Shown: positions 6,897 through 13,522 of the stretch, in pieces | Layout: each line of letters begins with the position of its first letter | Numbering within the stretch: position 1 is the stretch's first letter | DNA from: Balneolales bacterium | Lineage (GTDB): Bacteria; Bacteroidota; Rhodothermia; Balneolales; Natronogracilivirgulaceae | Length of the DNA stretch: 13,522 bases | Assembly: GCA_007116685.1 (NCBI GenBank) | Contig: SKIC01000282.1 | Span: 1-13,522 of the forward strand | Reading direction: 5' to 3' | Made by a program: the position numbers and the translations under genes | Notes under the pieces: model-generated | What the model saw: the letters and a program-made list of their open reading frames with translations, nothing else | What the model was told of the DNA's origin: nothing | Databases searched by the model: none

Positions 6897-8492
6897 CTAC
6901 TCGTTTATTTTTTCAACAACTTGTGGTGTGATATCGTAAAATCTGCTAGCCCAGCCCGGTAATTCCTGATAGTGGGCTTCAGCTGTAATTTCAGCAGCTT
7001 TGTCTAGTTGATCCTGCAAATATTGCTCTACCTGTACTTCAGAATACTGAAGGAAATCACCCGGACGAATACCAATCCACACAATGAATATCATGATTGG
7101 TGTTAATAGGGCAATTTCTCTGAAGTTCAAATCCTTCATGTTTTTATTCTCTTCATGAGTTACAGGACCGAACATAACTCGGCGGAACATCCAAAGCATA
7201 TACACAGCAGCCAGAATAACACCTGTAGCCGCAAATACTACATACCAGTAACTATTTAATACTTCGGAGTTAAATGAACCAAGCAAAATTAAAAACTCGC
7301 CAACGAAACCGTTCAAACCTGGTAGACCAATTGAAGCAAGTGTTGCAATCATAAACATTACAGCCATAACGGGCACAACACTAGATAATCCACCAAAATC
7401 TGAAATTGCACGTGTATGACGTCTTTCATACAGCATACCAATAATAAGGAACAAGGCCCCTGTTGCCAGACCGTGGTTCACCATTTGGATAATTGCACCC
7501 TGCATAGCAATCGTGTTGTAAGCAAACATTCCCAACACAATAAAACCCATGTGCGATATGGATGAATACGCTACCAGCTTTTTAACATCCTTCTGGACCA
7601 TGGCTACTAGTGCACCATATATAATCCCAATTACACCAAGTATGGCTATTGCCGGAGCAAAAGAAATTGCTGCATTTGGGAAAAGCGGTAACAAGTAACG
7701 AATTACAGCATAAGTACCCATTTTAAGGGAAATAGCAGCAAGAATTACTGAACCCGGAGTTGGTGCTTCCGTGTGAGCTAAAGGCAACCAACTGTGGAAC
7801 GGCATGATTGGGATTTTGATACAGAAGGCGAATCCAAAAGTCACAAATAGCCAGGTTTGCTCAACCAAACCAAGTTTGAATTCGGGAGAAGTAAGAATTC
7901 TCCAATCTGTTGTAAATACACCGTCGTTTAGCATATTTCCGGCTGCAGTTCCTACATAGATAAGCGCAACTAGCATCAATAACCAGCCAACGAGCGTGTA
8001 AATAAAGAACTTCACAGTGGCATAAATTCTATTTTCTCCCCCCCAAATACCAATCAGAAACAACATAGGTATTTGTGTTAATTCGAAGAAAATGTAGAAC
8101 ATAAAGAGGTCCAAAGTGGCAAATACACCCAATGAACCGGTCTGAAGAATCATCACCATGGCATAAAATCCACGGATATGATCTTTTATGTAAGACCATC
8201 CTGAAAGAACTACGATTGGGCCAAAAAATGTGGTAAGCATGAATAATAGCATGCTCAAACCATCTAAGCCCACAATGTATTTAACATCAATTCCGGGAAC
8301 CATCGGTCCGTAGACGGATAGGTAGTTTACCTCGCCTGGTATAAAGTTCAGTAATAATGGCAAAGAGAGTACAAAGGTAGCTGTAGTTAACACCAAGCTG
8401 AAAACTTTGATTATATGCTCATTATTAAAGAAAATAAGCGTTAGAGCTCCAACGAGCGGTAAAAGGATAACTATGTGCAGTAATAATTCCAT
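6897..8492 (-). CDS. nuoM: NADH-quinone oxidoreductase subunit M (complex I, antiporter-like)
   Basis: A 531-residue polytopic subunit with about 14 membrane segments. Residues in the positions of the proton channel are E137 (FFELTQIP), K226 (FCIKIPIMPFHSWLPLAHTE), K257 (SLKMGTY), H340 (MVNHGL) and E399 (GFVGEFLIL). The stretch PFHSWLPLAHTEAPTPGSV is the NuoM signature. The C-terminal tail after about 470 is longer and charged (EVQVEQYLQDQLDKAAEI), which may be a lineage extension reaching the cytoplasmic or periplasmic face. It is 12 nt downstream of nuoL and 5 nt upstream of pcd, with no Shine-Dalgarno motif before ATG 8492. In complex I this subunit lies between NuoN and NuoL in the membrane arm. 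Function is assigned from family membership. Confidence 0.97.
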   Translation of the reverse strand: MELLLHIVILLPLVGALTLIFFNNEHIIKVFSLVLTTATFVLSLPLLLNFIPGEVNYLSVYGPMVPGIDVKYIVGLDGLSMLLFMLTTFFGPIVVLSGWSYIKDHIRGFYAMVMILQTGSLGVFATLDLFMFYIFFELTQIPMLFLIGIWGGENRIYATVKFFIYTLVGWLLMLVALIYVGTAAGNMLNDGVFTTDWRILTSPEFKLGLVEQTWLFVTFGFAFCIKIPIMPFHSWLPLAHTEAPTPGSVILAAISLKMGTYAVIRYLLPLFPNAAISFAPAIAILGVIGIIYGALVAMVQKDVKKLVAYSSISHMGFIVLGMFAYNTIAMQGAIIQMVNHGLATGALFLIIGMLYERRHTRAISDFGGLSSVVPVMAVMFMIATLASIGLPGLNGFVGEFLILLGSFNSEVLNSYWYVVFAATGVILAAVYMLWMFRRVMFGPVTHEENKNMKDLNFREIALLTPIMIFIVWIGIRPGDFLQYSEVQVEQYLQDQLDKAAEITAEAHYQELPGWASRFYDITPQVVEKINE

Positions 8493-8504
8493 GTAAGAAA
8501 CTGA

Positions 8505-10526
8505 TTAACTGAATATCAGGAGGTAAATAACTAAGATAACACCAAATACAAGTGCGAAAGCATAACTTTGTACAAGACCGGTTTGGATGTATCGGAGAAG
8601 GCTTCCGAGTAGTCTGACAATTGCTGCCACTGCGTTTACAATGCCATCAATTACTCTCATATCAAATACGGCAAGGAATTTATCTGAGAAGCGCACAGTA
8701 GGTTCCACTACGCTTCCTTCATAAATTTCATCCAAACGATACTTTTCTTTCCAAATGGGATAGAAAGCTCCTGTTTTAGCTTCAACTTTCGCATCTGAAG
8801 CTTCCAGATTGCCAACATTGTACATTAAATGAGCCAGAAATACACCAAATGCTGCAATTGCTACAGAGCCCAATAAAAGAGCCCATTCAACTGGTTTACT
8901 GAGAACTAATTCATAATCTGCTGCAATAATGCCCAACCAATTGTGGAGTAGGTTAACATCAGCATAAGTGCCGGTGAAAGTAGCTACAACGAAGTTTGGA
9001 ATACCAATGAAACCGCCAACGATTGATAATCCAGCCAAAGTCCAAAGCGGAATAGTCATTGACGACGGACTTTCATGCAGATATTTTTCGCTATCCTCTG
9101 CTCCTTTAATCAACTTTGGCAAACGGAATTCACCGTGGAAAGTACTGAATGTCAGTCGGAACATGTAAAAAGCAGTCATAAACGCAGTAAGAGCTGCAAT
9201 TGCCCACAAACCAATGTAAACTGGTCCGTACATAACTGTACTGGCATTAAATGTCATTACAAGGATTTCATCTTTGGAGAAGAATCCAGCCAATGGCGGA
9301 ATACCGGCAATAGCAATAGTCGCAATAAGAAAAGTCTTGTAAGTAGATGGCATGTGCTTTCGTAAACCACCCATGAATCTCATATCCTGAGGATTAAAAT
9401 GAGCGTCTTTGCCGTCATCATGTAATTTGTGTTCTACATGATGCATAGCGTGGATTACAGAACCGGAACCAAGGAATAAACATGCTTTGAAGAAAGCGTG
9501 AGTCATTACGTGGAACATAGCTGCTATGAATCCTCCGGAGCCTAACGCCAGGAACATGAATCCTAGCTGAGATACCGTTGAATAGGCAAGCACTTTTTTG
9601 ATATCGTACTGAGTGATAGCAATAGATGCAGCAATAATGGCGGTTAAAGCACCAACTACAGCAACAATCAACATTAATTCAGGAGACATCACGTACATTG
9701 GAGACAATCTGGTAATCAAATAGATACCAGAAGTAACCATCGTAGCGGCGTGGATAAGTGCTGATACTGCAGTTGGACCTGCCATCGCATCCGGTAACCA
9801 AACAAATAATGGAATCTGAGCAGATTTACCGGTGGCACCAATCAAAACAAGTAAGCCAATCCAGAATACATAGTGATCAGGAAATGCGTCCAGATTTGCG
9901 AAAATCACATCGTAATTCAAGCTTCCAACTGCTTTGAAAACCAGGAACATGGCAAGTAGGAATGCAAAGTCACCTACCCTGTTATAAAGGAAAGCTTTTT
10001 GGGCGGCAATAGCTTTATTCATATCACCATACCAGAATCCAATTAACAGATAAGAACAGAGACCAACACCTTCCCAACCGAGGAATAGCAATAACAAGTT
10101 ATCAGCCATTACCAGATTTAACATCGCAAAAATGAAGAGATTCAGATATGCGAAGTACTTCCAGTATCCCTCATCGTCGTGCATGTAACCTATAGAGTAC
10201 ATATGTATTAATGCACCTACACCGGTAACTACAAGCACCATCATCAAACTTAATTGATCAATTCGGTAGGCAAAATCAGCTGAAAAAGAGCCGGCTTGTA
10301 TCCATGTAAATAGTTTATAAGTAACCGCTTCTGAGCTTCCATCAAAATTCAAAAAGATTAGAACTGCAAAGATAAAAGGCAGGAATACCGCCAGAGTTGC
10401 TAAACTTCCTATTAAGCCCTTTTGGTTGCGGTATGATGGTACAATAAGCCCTACAAAACCATTGATCAGGAAACCAACCAGCGGAAGTAGAACTATTAAT
10501 GGTATCAGATTTACCAAAGAATCCAT
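8505..10526 (-). CDS. nuoL: NADH-quinone oxidoreductase subunit L (complex I, antiporter-like)
   Basis: A 673-residue subunit of normal or slightly greater length. It ends in the long lateral-helix region and a last membrane segment (LVFGVILVIYLLIF), typical of NuoL. Residues aligning with the proton channel are E152 (GWEGVGLCSYLLIGFWY), K234 (TGKSAQIPLFVWLPDAM), H259 (ALIHAATMV), K347 (THAFFKACLFLGSGS) and K418 (GFFSKDEIL). It sits at the distal end of the membrane arm and pumps one of the protons per NADH. The start ATG 10526 is 36 nt after nuoK, with no clear Shine-Dalgarno motif in the AT-rich gap. It is 12 nt upstream of nuoM. Nothing is missing or altered. Confidence 0.98.
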   Translation of the reverse strand: MDSLVNLIPLIVLLPLVGFLINGFVGLIVPSYRNQKGLIGSLATLAVFLPFIFAVLIFLNFDGSSEAVTYKLFTWIQAGSFSADFAYRIDQLSLMMVLVVTGVGALIHMYSIGYMHDDEGYWKYFAYLNLFIFAMLNLVMADNLLLLFLGWEGVGLCSYLLIGFWYGDMNKAIAAQKAFLYNRVGDFAFLLAMFLVFKAVGSLNYDVIFANLDAFPDHYVFWIGLLVLIGATGKSAQIPLFVWLPDAMAGPTAVSALIHAATMVTSGIYLITRLSPMYVMSPELMLIVAVVGALTAIIAASIAITQYDIKKVLAYSTVSQLGFMFLALGSGGFIAAMFHVMTHAFFKACLFLGSGSVIHAMHHVEHKLHDDGKDAHFNPQDMRFMGGLRKHMPSTYKTFLIATIAIAGIPPLAGFFSKDEILVMTFNASTVMYGPVYIGLWAIAALTAFMTAFYMFRLTFSTFHGEFRLPKLIKGAEDSEKYLHESPSSMTIPLWTLAGLSIVGGFIGIPNFVVATFTGTYADVNLLHNWLGIIAADYELVLSKPVEWALLLGSVAIAAFGVFLAHLMYNVGNLEASDAKVEAKTGAFYPIWKEKYRLDEIYEGSVVEPTVRFSDKFLAVFDMRVIDGIVNAVAAIVRLLGSLLRYIQTGLVQSYAFALVFGVILVIYLLIFS

Positions 10527-10562
10527 TTATATTTTGTTTAGAAACGTGTCATGAATGTTGGA

Positions 10563-10865
10563 TTACCAGCGCAAGAGGTTAATCCTTGTTATATCGACAG
10601 AGAGGTTATTTCGGAATATGGCTATAATAATTGCCAGACCTACAGCAGCTTCAGCGGCGGCCACACATAGCGAAAAAAAGACGAGAATTTGTCCGTGCAC
10701 ATCGCCTAAATGGGCACTAAACGCAACTAAGGTGATATTTACAGAATTAAGCATCAATTCTGCGCACATAAAAATTACAATGGCGTTTTTACGTGTCAAA
10801 ACACCTACAACACCAATTATAAATAAAACAGCACTTAAGGCAAGGTACCAGTGTAATGCAATCAT
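10563..10865 (-). CDS. nuoK: NADH-quinone oxidoreductase subunit K (complex I)
   Basis: A 100-residue protein with three membrane helices, the usual length. The two buried glutamates needed for proton transfer in Escherichia coli NuoK, E36 and E72, are at exactly the same positions here (CAELMLNSVN and AAAEAAVGLA). It forms part of the connecting E-channel region between the quinone site and the antiporter subunits. The start overlaps the nuoJ stop by four bases (ATGA, 10865-10862), a sign of coupled translation. A GGGAAGA motif lies nine bases before the start, within nuoJ. Confidence 0.97.
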   Translation of the reverse strand: MIALHWYLALSAVLFIIGVVGVLTRKNAIVIFMCAELMLNSVNITLVAFSAHLGDVHGQILVFFSLCVAAAEAAVGLAIIIAIFRNNLSVDITRINLLRW

Positions 10866-11377
10866 TGTGAAATGTCTTCCCGTTTGTGTTGTGCCAGATA
10901 AATAGCTCCTACTACAGCAGCTGTTAACAATATTGCTGTTACCTCGAAAGGCAGCAAATATGTTGTGAACAATTCGTCTGCAAGAGCTTCAACAGTACCT
11001 ATAGCAACCATTTGCTCCGGCATTACAGGTAGTGTGCCTGTCCAGCCAGCAATTACATAAAGTAACTGAGCTAAAACTGCCACACTTAGAAAAAATGCAA
11101 GCAGATACTTGAAACTGAAACTCTGAAATAAGGATGCCTCATCATCAATATTCAGTAACATAATTACGAATAGGAAAAGTACCATAATGGCTCCTCCGTA
11201 AACCAAAACCTGGATTACAGCAAGGAACTGCGCTTTCAGTAACAAATAAACACCTGCTACTGCAAGCATATTAATAACAAGAAACAGCGCACTGTTAATT
11301 GTACTTTTACTGATTACCATCGCTACTGCTGCGGCGATGGCTAAAACTGCAAAGAATATAAAAAGGTATGTCGCCAT
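10862..11377 (-). CDS. nuoJ: NADH-quinone oxidoreductase subunit J (complex I)
   Basis: A 171-residue membrane protein with about five helices. The hallmark third-helix sequence VLVYGGAIMVLFLFVIML (about 57-75) contains the conserved tyrosine (Y60) and the bulged helix that couples quinone chemistry to proton pumping. The end, LTAAVVGAIYLAQHKRE, is also typical. It is the first complex I gene of this cluster. The upstream neighbour is uppP, not nuoI, so the operon probably starts here or is fed by read-through from uppP. The 78-nt gap before ATG 11377 has no strong Shine-Dalgarno motif. A weak promoter-like pair, TTGATG and TACCTT 17 nt apart on the minus strand at about 11432-11404, could serve, but I do not trust it. 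Confidence 0.96.
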   Translation of the reverse strand: MATYLFIFFAVLAIAAAVAMVISKSTINSALFLVINMLAVAGVYLLLKAQFLAVIQVLVYGGAIMVLFLFVIMLLNIDDEASLFQSFSFKYLLAFFLSVAVLAQLLYVIAGWTGTLPVMPEQMVAIGTVEALADELFTTYLLPFEVTAILLTAAVVGAIYLAQHKREDISQ

Positions 11378-11455
11378 GAATTCTATCTGCTTAAAATGAG
11401 CCCTAAGGTACCCAAATTTGAAAAGTGCATCAACAATAAATTACATCAGAATTGA
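11378..11455 (-). promoter_or_regulatory. uppP-nuoJ gap, likely to hold the nuo promoter
   Basis: This 78-nt gap separates two genes of unrelated function. I find no stem-loop with a T-run after uppP, so transcription may read through into nuoJ. A promoter for the complex I cluster is expected here on functional grounds. No element matches well enough to place it. Confidence 0.35.
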
Positions 11456-12271
11456 TTAATAGAAATAAATGATTCCTAGCAATCCAACAGCCCAACAATA
11501 ATATGCGAAGTAGTGTATTCCCTTAGACTTAAATAGAATAATCAAATACTTCAGGGCATAATATCCAGAGACAAGTGACGCAAAGAATCCAATAATTAAA
11601 TGCGGAATCATGTCAGCGGTGGTGGCATCGGATGTCAAGCCCATCATTTCTACGAGAGTGGCTCCGGCAACAACCGGAAGCATCATTATAAATGTAAACT
11701 GAGCAATATCGTTTCTATTGATATTGAGAAAAACGGCCGCTGCAATTGTAGTTCCTGATCTACTTACTCCCGGAATTAAAGCCAATGCCTGAGCGCAACC
11801 TATGAGAAAAGTATTTTTTAAAGTCAGCTTCTGCTCTCCCATCCCGAAAAATTTGGTTGCAAAAAGCAGAAACCCGGTAAGCAACAACATTATACTTACA
11901 CCTATAGGATTACTAAATGCCGAATCCAAAGGACCACGAATTGTGAATCCAGCAACGCCCGCAGGTATCATACTTACCAATATGTACACATTAAACCTGA
12001 GTTTTTCGTCTTCGTCCCAACGTTTAAATTTCTGAATGGGTTGTTTTAGAATCTCAAAAAAGGAAATGACCAATTCACGAAGCTCTTTATGGAAATAAAT
12101 AATGATGCTGAATAAAGTCCCGAAGTGAGTAATGATATTCATAGTCATTCCCATCTCGAGCTCATCGCCCAAAATAGCCTGTGCCATCACAATATGGCCG
12201 GAACTACTGATGGGCAAAAACTCCGTTATACCTTGAAGTATGCCTATGATAAAGGATTCAATATATTCCAT
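11456..12271 (-). CDS. uppP: Undecaprenyl-diphosphatase (bacitracin resistance protein, BacA family)
   Basis: A 271-residue integral membrane enzyme. It removes one phosphate from undecaprenyl pyrophosphate on the outer face of the membrane and so recycles the lipid carrier for peptidoglycan and other cell-surface glycans. Both signature motifs are intact: LQGITEFLPISSSGH (12-26, with E17 and H26) and PGVSRSGTT (167-175, with R171). Membrane helices cover most of the rest, and the length is normal. The family usually has an aspartate just before the second helix motif where this protein has NIITHFGTL (45-53); I have not judged whether that matters. The start ATG 12271 has no strong Shine-Dalgarno motif. 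It is divergent from the MoxR gene and 78 nt upstream of nuoJ. Confidence 0.97.
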   Translation of the reverse strand: MEYIESFIIGILQGITEFLPISSSGHIVMAQAILGDELEMGMTMNIITHFGTLFSIIIYFHKELRELVISFFEILKQPIQKFKRWDEDEKLRFNVYILVSMIPAGVAGFTIRGPLDSAFSNPIGVSIMLLLTGFLLFATKFFGMGEQKLTLKNTFLIGCAQALALIPGVSRSGTTIAAAVFLNINRNDIAQFTFIMMLPVVAGATLVEMMGLTSDATTADMIPHLIIGFFASLVSGYYALKYLIILFKSKGIHYFAYYCWAVGLLGIIYFY

Positions 12272-12358
12272 ACTTATTTTTTGTTATTATTGGCTTTCCA
12301 GAACGCCGTAAAACTACTGAATAAATTAGATTAATCATTATTTAAGTCGATATTCTTT
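12272..12358. promoter_or_regulatory. Divergent intergenic region between uppP and the MoxR gene
   Basis: 87 nt separate two genes that point away from each other, so promoters for both must lie here or overlap the coding ends. The stretch is AT-rich with no clear Shine-Dalgarno motif for either gene. On the minus strand TAGTTTTA (12317-12310) resembles the TAnnTTTG element, without a matching TTG upstream. I assign no exact promoter. Confidence 0.45.
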
Positions 12359-13360
12359 ATGAAGAGTCAAACTGTTGATATGCAAGCACTTCAAGAAAAG
12401 ATAGAAGCAAAAAGTGCTTTTATTCCCATTTTTAAAAATGAGATATCTAAAGCCGTAATTGGTCAAAACTACATGGTCGACCGCTTATTATGCGGTCTAT
12501 TATCCAATGGTCATGTGCTTTTAGAAGGTGTGCCTGGTCTTGCGAAAACATTGACCGTATCATCTCTTGCAAAAACTATAAATACTAAGTTTCAGAGAAT
12601 TCAGTTTACTCCGGATTTACTTCCTGCCGATTTGATTGGTACTCTAATTTATAACCAAAAAGAATCTGATTTTACAGTAAAAAAAGGTCCTATTTTTGCC
12701 AACATTATCTTAGCCGATGAGATAAATCGTTCTCCGGCAAAAGTTCAAAGTGCTTTACTTGAAGCTATGCAAGAAAGGCAAGTAACTATAGGGGAAGATA
12801 CCTTTAAACTAGAAGAACCTTTTTTGGTTTTGGCAACTCAAAACCCGGTAGAACAAGAAGGTACTTATCCCCTACCAGAAGCTCAGGTAGATCGATTTAT
12901 GTTTAAGATTAAAGTTGGCTATCCCACTGAGCAAGAAGAACTTGAAATAATGCGCAGAATGGCAAAAACTGTTCAAAAGCAAGTTATTAAACCTGTTATC
13001 ACTCCTACACAAATTCTTGAAGCTCGCGAAGTGATAAATGAAATATACATGGACGAAAAAATAGAAAACTATATTATCGATCTTGTGTTTGCTACCAGAA
13101 AAAGTGGACGTTATGCTATGGAGAAAATTGAGGATTTAATAGATTATGGCGCATCACCCAGAGCATCTATTAATCTGAATCTAGCCGCTCGCTCACAAGC
13201 ATTTATGCATCAGAGAGCTTATGTAACTCCAGAGGATGTTAGAGAGGTTGCTGTGGACATATTGAGACACAGAATTATTTTAACCTATGAAGCTGAAGCG
13301 GAAAATATTACTACAGAAGATGTTATAAATACTATTCTAAATACTGTACATGTACCATAA
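12359..13360 (+). CDS. MoxR-family AAA+ ATPase
   Basis: A 333-residue ATPase of the MoxR type. Motifs in order are Walker A GVPGLAKT (57-64), Walker B NIILADE (115-121, with the catalytic E121) followed by INRSPAKVQSALLEAMQERQ, sensor 1 at N162 in TQNPVEQEGTYPLPEAQVDR (160-179) with arginine R179, and sensor 2 GASPRAS (264-270, with R268). A lid domain fills the C-terminus. MoxR ATPases act as chaperones for metal-centre insertion or complex assembly, usually with a DUF58 or von Willebrand factor A protein encoded next to them. Here the next gene, 87 nt downstream, is not recognisable as such a partner, at least in its first 25 codons. ATG 12359 was chosen; ATG 12380 is possible, and no Shine-Dalgarno motif decides. 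The cellular target is unknown. Confidence 0.95.
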   Translation: MKSQTVDMQALQEKIEAKSAFIPIFKNEISKAVIGQNYMVDRLLCGLLSNGHVLLEGVPGLAKTLTVSSLAKTINTKFQRIQFTPDLLPADLIGTLIYNQKESDFTVKKGPIFANIILADEINRSPAKVQSALLEAMQERQVTIGEDTFKLEEPFLVLATQNPVEQEGTYPLPEAQVDRFMFKIKVGYPTEQEELEIMRRMAKTVQKQVIKPVITPTQILEAREVINEIYMDEKIENYIIDLVFATRKSGRYAMEKIEDLIDYGASPRASINLNLAARSQAFMHQRAYVTPEDVREVAVDILRHRIILTYEAEAENITTEDVINTILNTVHVP

Positions 13361-13447
13361 AAAGGTACTGTATTTAGTGCTATTATTTTATTATACTTTC
13401 GTAGGCATCTAATATTTATAGGACTAAAAGTTTAACAAGGAAAAGAT

Positions 13448-13522
13448 ATGAAAATTAAAGTAGTACCTAGAGCAGAAGTAAAAATTACCAAGAAAAGCTC
13501 ATCAAAATTCAGACCTCTTTTA
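13448..13522 (+). CDS. Unrecognised lysine-rich protein, first 25 codons (right edge)
   Basis: The frame from ATG 13448 is open to the window edge. The visible residues are MKIKVVPRAEVKITKKSSSK followed by FRPLL, with seven lysines and two arginines in 25 residues and no signal peptide. AAGGA seven bases before the ATG is a good Shine-Dalgarno motif, which makes the start credible. A TATACT close to the sigma-70 -10 consensus lies at 13392-13397, but no good -35 accompanies it. I do not recognise the family. It is 87 nt after the MoxR gene on the same strand; whether they are co-transcribed cannot be told. Confidence 0.65.
   Translation, partial: MKIKVVPRAEVKITKKSSSKFRPLL

Noticed and set aside
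9075..9365. Plus-strand open frame of 96 codons, with a second at 8968-9168
   Set aside because: Both are antisense to conserved nuoL sequence and overlap each other.
10555..10905. Plus-strand open frame of 116 codons
   Set aside because: It is antisense to nuoK and the start of nuoL-nuoK gap; the minus-strand proteins are unmistakable, and the plus-strand product looks like nothing known.
12125..12334. Plus-strand open frame of 69 codons before the MoxR gene
   Set aside because: It overlaps the 5' end of uppP antisense and has no ribosome binding site or family resemblance.
13352..13380. Weak hairpins after the MoxR gene
   Set aside because: Two alternative 5-bp stems (GTACC with GGTAC, and GTACT with AGTGC) exist, but they are short, AT-rich and lack a continuous T-run, so I do not call a terminator.
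1..13522. CRISPR arrays, insertion sequences, prophage or defence genes, tRNA and rRNA genes
   Set aside because: No regular repeat-spacer pattern, terminal inverted repeats, transposase, phage genes or RNA gene sequence was found; the window looks like stable core chromosome.

Overview
The window is a compact stretch of a bacterial chromosome, moderately AT-rich, almost all coding and mostly on the minus strand. The gene content suggests a member of the Rhodothermota/Balneolota side of the Bacteroidota lineage. The main clue is a pterin-4a-carbinolamine dehydratase gene lodged between nuoM and nuoN, an arrangement I recall from the complex I genes of Rhodothermus marinus. Other clues are a very large secreted surface protein of a type common in Bacteroidota relatives, an rpsF-rpsR-rplI operon with no ssb or priB, and sparse Shine-Dalgarno motifs. 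The lineage is inferred from these traits; no 16S or other marker was available.

Layout, left to right. (1) 1-2833, minus: the first 944 codons of a huge secreted, probably outer-membrane protein whose C-terminus lies off the left edge. (2) 2903-3646, minus: a secreted TPR protein resembling the RMD/FAM82 family, 69 nt upstream of the large gene and probably co-transcribed with it. (3) 3728-4896, minus: the ribosomal protein operon rpsF-rpsR-rplI, closed by a good intrinsic terminator. Its leader carries a second terminator-like hairpin only about 20 nt before the rpsF start. (4) 5083-11377, minus: nuoJ-nuoK-nuoL-nuoM-pcd-nuoN, the membrane-arm half of respiratory complex I, closed by a strong terminator after nuoN. 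The nuoA-I half is not next to it. (5) 11456-12271, minus: uppP, undecaprenyl-diphosphatase. (6) 12359-13360, plus: a MoxR-type AAA+ ATPase, divergent from uppP. (7) 13448 to the right edge, plus: the first 25 codons of an unrecognised lysine-rich protein.

Most of the window is housekeeping: translation, proton-pumping NADH oxidation and cell-wall lipid-carrier recycling. The parts worth a second look are the pcd gene inside the complex I operon, the terminator-like hairpin in the rpsF leader, and the TPR plus giant surface protein pair. I see no CRISPR array, insertion sequence, tRNA or rRNA, and no gene-free stretch longer than 300 nt; the longest is 244 nt, between nuoN and rpsF.
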